Below, one piece after another: positions 52,951-57,281 of a stretch of DNA of 57,281 nucleotides. The notes beneath the pieces are model-generated. The model saw nothing but the letters and a program-made list of their open reading frames with translations, ran no database searches and had not been told where the DNA came from. Position numbers and translations under genes: made by a program. This DNA is from Terriglobia bacterium. Its GTDB lineage: Bacteria; Acidobacteriota; Polarisedimenticolia; Polarisedimenticolales; JAIQFR01. Position 1 is the first letter of the stretch; every line of letters begins with the position of its first letter. The stretch lies in contig JAIQFR010000016.1 in NCBI GenBank assembly GCA_020073205.1, positions 1 to 57,281 of the forward strand, written 5' to 3'.

Positions 52951-54239
52951 GGTTCGTCCCCGGCGGCCCTGACGACCAGGGCCGAGTTCTTCGAGCCAAA
53001 CCCGATGCAGTTGCAGAGCGCGACCCGTATCCGTCCGGGACGGCCGGCGTTCGGGACCACGTCGAGGTCGCACTCGGGGTCCGGCGCCTCGCGGTTGATG
53101 GTCGGCGGGAGGAACGCGTCGCGCATGGCGAGGAGCGTGGCGGCCACCCCCGCGGCGCCGCTCGCCCCTTGCGGGTGACCGATCATGGACTTGACGCTCG
53201 ACGCCGGGACGTCGCCGGCGCGCCCGCCGAGGGCCAGCTTCACCGCGCGCGTCTCGATCCGGTCGTTCAGCAGCGTGGAGGTGCCGTGCAGGGCGACGTA
53301 GTCGATCTCCGCCGGGCCGGCGCCGGCGTCCTCGAGCGCGAGGGTCATGGCGCGGGCCGGCTCCTCGCCGGTCTCGTCGAGCCGGACCCGGTGGAACGCC
53401 TCGCAGGTCGATCCGTAGCCGGCGATCTCGCCGTAGATCCGCGCCCGGCGCCGCACCGCGGCCCCGCGCTCCTCGAGGAGGAGCATGAACGCTCCCTCCC
53501 CGAGCACGAAGCCGTCGCGGTCGCGCGAGAAGGGACGGGAGCCGCGCTCGGGCTCGTCGTTCCAGGACGGGGTCATGATCTTCATGATGCAGAACCCCGC
53601 CAGGATCCCGGGGCTGATGGGGGCGTCGGCCCCGCCGGCGAGGGCGAGGTCCGCCCGGCCGTAGCGGATCAGCGAGAGCGCGTGCCCCAGCGCGTCCGTG
53701 GAGGAGGTGCACCCGGTGGTCAGGACGTGGCTCGGTCCCCTGAGGCCGTGCCGCATGGAGATCTCGCTGCTGAGGGAGCCCGGGGTCGCGGACGGGATCG
53801 TGTAGAGGCTGACCCCCTTCGGGTTCCCGAGATAGAACTCGCGAAACTGGTTCTCGGCGAACTCGAGCCCGGCTCCGCCGCTGCCGACCACCACCGCGAA
53901 CCGCCGCCGCTCCTCGATCGTCAGCGCGGAAGGGCTCAGGCCCGCGTCCTCGCACGCCTCGTCCGCGGCGGCGATGGCCATCACGGTCGCCCGCGGGAGG
54001 TGCTTCGCGTCGCGCCCCTCGACGAAGCGGGACACGTCGAAGTCGGCCACCTGCCCCGCGATCCGGGTCGGGAACGAGGAGACGTCGAATCCCGCGATCC
54101 GCCGGATCCCGCTCTTCCCGGCCCGCGTGGCGCCCCAGAACACCTCGCGTCCGACCCCGTTCGGCGCCACCGCCCCGATGCCGGTGACGACCACGCGGCG
54201 CCCCTCGAGGGGCCGTTCGGCTCGATGCGCATCGCTCAT
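52947..54239 (-). CDS. Beta-ketoacyl synthase (FabF-like)
   Basis: A 430-residue condensing enzyme with the intact Cys-His-His triad: Cys177 in TTGCTSSTDAL, His318 in YVALHGTSTLLND and His355 in SMIGHPQGASG. The N-terminus RRVVVTGIGAVAPNGVG is typical. It is more divergent than housekeeping FabF around 95-140. ATG 54239 is chosen; an in-frame upstream extension crosses the divergent gene's control region. It heads a three-gene operon with methyltransferase and flavoprotein. No acyl carrier protein gene is visible nearby. Confidence 0.85.
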   Translation of the reverse strand: MSDAHRAERPLEGRRVVVTGIGAVAPNGVGREVFWGATRAGKSGIRRIAGFDVSSFPTRIAGQVADFDVSRFVEGRDAKHLPRATVMAIAAADEACEDAGLSPSALTIEERRRFAVVVGSGGAGLEFAENQFREFYLGNPKGVSLYTIPSATPGSLSSEISMRHGLRGPSHVLTTGCTSSTDALGHALSLIRYGRADLALAGGADAPISPGILAGFCIMKIMTPSWNDEPERGSRPFSRDRDGFVLGEGAFMLLLEERGAAVRRRARIYGEIAGYGSTCEAFHRVRLDETGEEPARAMTLALEDAGAGPAEIDYVALHGTSTLLNDRIETRAVKLALGGRAGDVPASSVKSMIGHPQGASGAAGVAATLLAMRDAFLPPTINREAPDPECDLDVVPNAGRPGRIRVALCNCIGFGSKNSALVVRAAGDEP

Positions 54240-54308
54240 GGGGACTCCGCGGAGCGGCCACCCGCCCAACCAGTCTAACCCGAGGCTCCGCCGGATGCTG
54301 ATCGCGCA

Positions 54309-54314
54309 TACAAT
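54309..54314 (+). promoter_or_regulatory. -10 element TACAAT upstream of the hydrolase/MttB operon
   Basis: TACAAT sits 28 bp before ATG 54343 in the gap divergent from the ketosynthase. No clear -35 is present. Confidence 0.35.
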
Positions 54315-54342
54315 GAGGGGCCATCGATCCCGGAGGTGCGCC

Positions 54343-54978
54343 ATGGCGGGGACGTTATTCTGGGACGTGGACACCCAGGTGGACTTCATGGACCCTTCGG
54401 GGGCGCTGTACGTGCCCGGCGCCGAGACGATCGTTCCCAATCTCGAGAGGCTGACGCTCCACGCGACGCGGTCGGGAATCTCGAGAGCAGGGTCGGTGGA
54501 CCGCCACGCCCCCGATGATCCGGAGATCTCCGACCGGCCCGACTTCCGGGAGACCTACCCGCCCCACTGCGTCGCCGGGACACCGGGCGCCGCGAAGATC
54601 GCGGCGACCGCGGCGCAGAACCCGATTTGGATTTCGTCGAACCCGGTCCCGGCCCCGGCTCTCGCCGCGCAGGTCCGCAACCACCGGGGCGAGGTCTTCC
54701 TGGAGAAGCAGAGATTCGACGTCTTCTCGAATCCCAACTCGTGCACGGTGCTGCGCGCGTACGATCCGTCGCGGATCGTCGTGTACGGGGTCGCGCTGGA
54801 CGTCTGCGACCGGTATGCCGTCGAGGGTTTCCTGACCCTCGGGCGATTCGACGTGTGGCTCGTGGAGGACGCGGTGAAGGCGATCCGTCCCGAGGCCGTG
54901 CCCGGGCTGCTCGACGACTGGCGGCGGCGGGGCGTGACGATCGCGCGGACCGACGAGGTCCTGCTCCTGCCGCGGTAG
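54343..54978 (+). CDS. Isochorismatase/nicotinamidase-family cysteine hydrolase
   Basis: A 211-residue cysteine hydrolase. The triad positions are Asp in [12 protein letters not shown] (Asp10-12 region), Lys in [14 protein letters not shown] (about Lys124) and Cys in [15 protein letters not shown] (about Cys156). The segment [20 protein letters not shown] fits the metal/substrate loop of nicotinamidases. It would hydrolyse an amide such as nicotinamide or a related compound. ATG 54343 has GGAGG. The MttB-like fusion follows after 8 bp, so they share a transcript. Confidence 0.82.
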   Translation: MAGTLFWDVDTQVDFMDPSGALYVPGAETIVPNLERLTLHATRSGISRAGSVDRHAPDDPEISDRPDFRETYPPHCVAGTPGAAKIAATAAQNPIWISSNPVPAPALAAQVRNHRGEVFLEKQRFDVFSNPNSCTVLRAYDPSRIVVYGVALDVCDRYAVEGFLTLGRFDVWLVEDAVKAIRPEAVPGLLDDWRRRGVTIARTDEVLLLPR

Positions 54979-54986
54979 GGGGAGGC

Positions 54987-57281
54987 ATGGTACCGATCTT
55001 CCGGCTGTTGGACGACGCGCTGATCGAGCGGATCCTCGCCGAGGCCAGGGAGGTTCTCTGGCGGCTCGGCGTCGAGGTCCACAACCCCCGGGTGCTGTCG
55101 CTCCTTTCGGACCACGGCGCGAAGGTCGACCGGCCGGCGCAGCGGGTCTTCATCCGGGAGGAGCTGGTGGATCGGGCGGTCTTAAGCGCCCCGAAGGGAT
55201 TCAAGCTCTACGACGTCCTGGGCGAAGAGACCCACGATCTTTCGGGCCGCCGCGTCCATTTCACGCCGGGCTCGGCGGCCATCCACGTGCTCGACGCCGC
55301 GACCGGCGAGATCCGCCGCCCCTCGACCCGGGACTGCGTGGAGCATTTCAAGGTCGTGAGCGGCCTCTCTGACATCCACGCGGCGAGCACCGCGATCGTC
55401 CCCGCGGACGTGCACGAGACGGTGTCCGACAGCTATCGCCTGTACCTGAGCCTCCTCTACTGCGAGAAGCCGGTGGTCACCGGGGCGTTCCGGATCGAGT
55501 CGTTCGAGCTGATGAAGGACTTCCAGCTGGCGGTCCGGGGCGACGAGAACTCGCTCCGTGAAAAGCCGCTGACGATCTTCTCGTGCTGTCCCACGTCGCC
55601 CCTCAAGTGGAGCGAGATCACGTCGCAGAACCTCGTGGACTGCGCGCGCTTCGGGATCCCCACCGAGCTGATCTCGATGCCGCTCTCGGGATTCATGGCG
55701 CCGGTGACGCTGGTGGGGACGCTGATCCAGCACACCGCCGAGACGTTGAGCGGTCTCGTGATCTCCCAGCTCGCGAGCCCCGGCGCGCCGGTCCTCTACG
55801 GCGGCTCCCCCGCGGCGTTCGACGTGAGGTACGAGACCACCCCGATGGGCGCGGTCGAGACGCAGATGGTGGACTGCGCGTACAATGAGATCGGCAAGCA
55901 CCTCCATCTCCCGACACAGGCCTACATCGGCCTCAGCGACGCCAAGCGCCTCGACGCCCAGGCCGGGCTCGAGACCTCCATGGGAGCGACGCTGGCGGCG
56001 CTCTCGGGCATCAACAGCGTGTCGGGGCCCGGCATGCTCGACTTCGAGAGCTGCCAGAGCCTCGAGAAGCTCGTGCTGGACCACGAGATCTGCGGCCTCG
56101 TCCTGAGGCTCGCCCGCGGGATCGAGCCGAGGGACGACTTCCCCGCGCTCCCGCTCATGACGGAGCTGCTTCGCAACGTCAACCTGCTCGCCGCGAACCT
56201 GACCAACCAGGTCCGCGCGATCGCCGAGGTCGCGACGGCCGTGACCAAGGGCGACCTCACGCGGTCGATCCAGGTCGACGCCCGCGGCGAGGTCGCGGAG
56301 CTCAAAGACAACGTCAACACCATGATCGACAACCTGCGTGCCACGACGGACCGCAACCAGGAGCAGGACTGGCTCAAGACGAACCTCGCGAAGTTCACGA
56401 GCATGCTCCAGGGCCAGCGCGACCTCGTGACCGTCGGTCGCATGCTCCTCTCCGAGCTGTCGCCGCTCGTCGAAGCGCAGCAGGGGGCGTTCTACCACAT
56501 GGAACGCGGCGAGCCCGCGGAGCTCGGGGAGACGGCGGAGCCGAAGGTGCTCAGTTTGCTGGCCGGTTATGCGCAGCGTTCCGACCAGCCCGAGAGCATC
56601 TCCATCGGCGTCGGCCTAGTCGGACAGGCGGCGGCGCAGAAGCAGCGCATCTTGCTCAACGACGTGCCGCCCCACTACACGCAGATCCACTCGAGCCTCG
56701 GCACCGCGTCGCCCGAGAGCATCCTCGTGCTCCCGGTGCTCTTCGAAGGTGAGACGATGGCCGTCATCGAGCTCGCCGCGCTGCGCCAGTTCACGAACAC
56801 GCAACTCACGGTTCTCGATCAGCACACCCAGTCCAACGGCGTCGTGCTCAACACGATCGAGGCGACGATGAAGACGGAGAACCTGCTGCAGCAGTCGCAG
56901 CAGCTTACCTCCGAGCTCCAGACCCGCCAGATCGAGCTCCAGCAGACCAACGAGGAGCTCGCCACCAAGGCCAAGCAGCTCGCGGAGCAGAACGAGGAGG
57001 TCGAGCGCAAGAACAAGGAGGTCGAGCACGCGCGGCGCGCCCTCGAGGAGCAGGCGGCCGAGCTGGCGCTCACCAGCAAGTACAAGTCCGAGTTCCTCGC
57101 GAACATGTCGCACGAGCTCCGCACGCCGCTCAACTCGATCCTCATCCTCGGCCAGCAGCTCGCCGACAACGTCGGCGGCAACCTGACGCTGAAGCAGATC
57201 GACTTCGCGAAGAACATCCACTCCGCGGGCACGGATCTGCTCACGCTCATCAACGACATCCTCGACCTCTCGAAGATCGAG
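54987..57281 (+). CDS. MttB-like methyltransferase domain joined in frame to HAMP-GAF-histidine kinase, 3' end cut
   Basis: The frame from ATG 54987 is open to the right edge (765 codons). Residues 1-391 match non-pyrrolysine MttB-type corrinoid methyltransferases ([62 protein letters not shown]), lacking about the last 80 residues of the family. From about residue 395 a sensor kinase starts: [23 protein letters not shown]-type [38 protein letters not shown], a GAF domain (about 480-620), a coiled coil and His[20 protein letters not shown] with His709. The join lies near 56160-56190. The kinase has lost its usual N-terminal sensor and further HAMP repeats. No stop or frameshift marks the join. 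It can be a true fusion or a contig chimera. Confidence 0.7.
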   Translation, partial: MVPIFRLLDDALIERILAEAREVLWRLGVEVHNPRVLSLLSDHGAKVDRPAQRVFIREELVDRAVLSAPKGFKLYDVLGEETHDLSGRRVHFTPGSAAIHVLDAATGEIRRPSTRDCVEHFKVVSGLSDIHAASTAIVPADVHETVSDSYRLYLSLLYCEKPVVTGAFRIESFELMKDFQLAVRGDENSLREKPLTIFSCCPTSPLKWSEITSQNLVDCARFGIPTELISMPLSGFMAPVTLVGTLIQHTAETLSGLVISQLASPGAPVLYGGSPAAFDVRYETTPMGAVETQMVDCAYNEIGKHLHLPTQAYIGLSDAKRLDAQAGLETSMGATLAALSGINSVSGPGMLDFESCQSLEKLVLDHEICGLVLRLARGIEPRDDFPALPLMTELLRNVNLLAANLTNQVRAIAEVATAVTKGDLTRSIQVDARGEVAELKDNVNTMIDNLRATTDRNQEQDWLKTNLAKFTSMLQGQRDLVTVGRMLLSELSPLVEAQQGAFYHMERGEPAELGETAEPKVLSLLAGYAQRSDQPESISIGVGLVGQAAAQKQRILLNDVPPHYTQIHSSLGTASPESILVLPVLFEGETMAVIELAALRQFTNTQLTVLDQHTQSNGVVLNTIEATMKTENLLQQSQQLTSELQTRQIELQQTNEELATKAKQLAEQNEEVERKNKEVEHARRALEEQAAELALTSKYKSEFLANMSHELRTPLNSILILGQQLADNVGGNLTLKQIDFAKNIHSAGTDLLTLINDILDLSKIE

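Noticed and set aside
52231-54324. Single long minus-strand frame spanning ketosynthase and methyltransferase
   Set aside because: The ketosynthase lies in another frame; the long frame is antisense/out-of-frame shadow until GTG 52950.

Overview
The window is a dense, high-G+C bacterial chromosome segment of about 57 kb with no rRNA, tRNA, CRISPR array or recognisable insertion sequence. Gene content points to an Acidobacteriota-like organism: a VWFA-related secreted protein of the type described from acidobacteria, heterotrophic central metabolism, many exported proteins, and frequent GTG/TTG starts with ATGA/GTGA/TTGA stop-start overlaps. The affiliation is inferred from gene families only. 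Both ends cut genes, so this may be a whole contig; the right end carries an in-frame join of two unrelated protein families that could be a real fusion or an assembly chimera.

Layout. 1-9.0 kb (mostly minus): a truncated exported protein, gdhA with a clear terminator, a NarL-type response regulator, and a coupled operon VWFA protein - small membrane protein - rhomboid protease - exported phosphodiesterase, then a YdfG-like SDR. 9.1-11.8 kb (plus): two coupled secreted proteins, the second an SGNH hydrolase. 11.9-17.2 kb: a heme/iron block (hemY, hemN, hemE and a ferritin-VIT1 membrane protein); hidden in the hemY/ferritin gap is a 48-residue Cys/Ser/Thr-rich peptide gene with its own RBS, promoter-like sequence and terminator, resembling a RiPP precursor. 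17.3-18.2 kb: a nucleotidyltransferase/small-partner pair beside palindromic intergenic repeats. 18.2-28.9 kb: fatty-acid genes, a RelA/SpoT-like divergent protein, tpx, an epimerase, an ABC-2 exporter, a malate-dehydrogenase-like enzyme lacking a loop arginine, and an M1 peptidase.

28.9-34.8 kb: an arsenosugar-type locus (arsS, AhpD-like peroxidase partner, two rSAM-associated glycosyltransferases) beside a TVP38 membrane protein and a mercuric-reductase-like flavoenzyme. 34.9-39.8 kb: a 1280-residue secreted metalloprotease with fibronectin-like modules behind a near-consensus promoter, then adenosine deaminase. 39.9-50.4 kb is one long plus-strand operon for storage-polysaccharide metabolism: GH57 glycosidase, a phosphofructokinase with pyrophosphate-type residues, galT, glgA, a PAS-GAF histidine kinase, a stand-alone receiver, glgC and trxB. 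Kinase and receiver are translationally coupled inside the operon, suggesting dedicated control of glycogen synthesis, possibly by redox state.

50.4-57.3 kb: a MNT nucleotidyltransferase whose HEPN partner has lost its middle, a coupled ketosynthase - methyltransferase - flavin oxidoreductase operon of unknown product, a nicotinamidase-like hydrolase, and the MttB-HAMP-GAF-kinase fusion that runs off the end.
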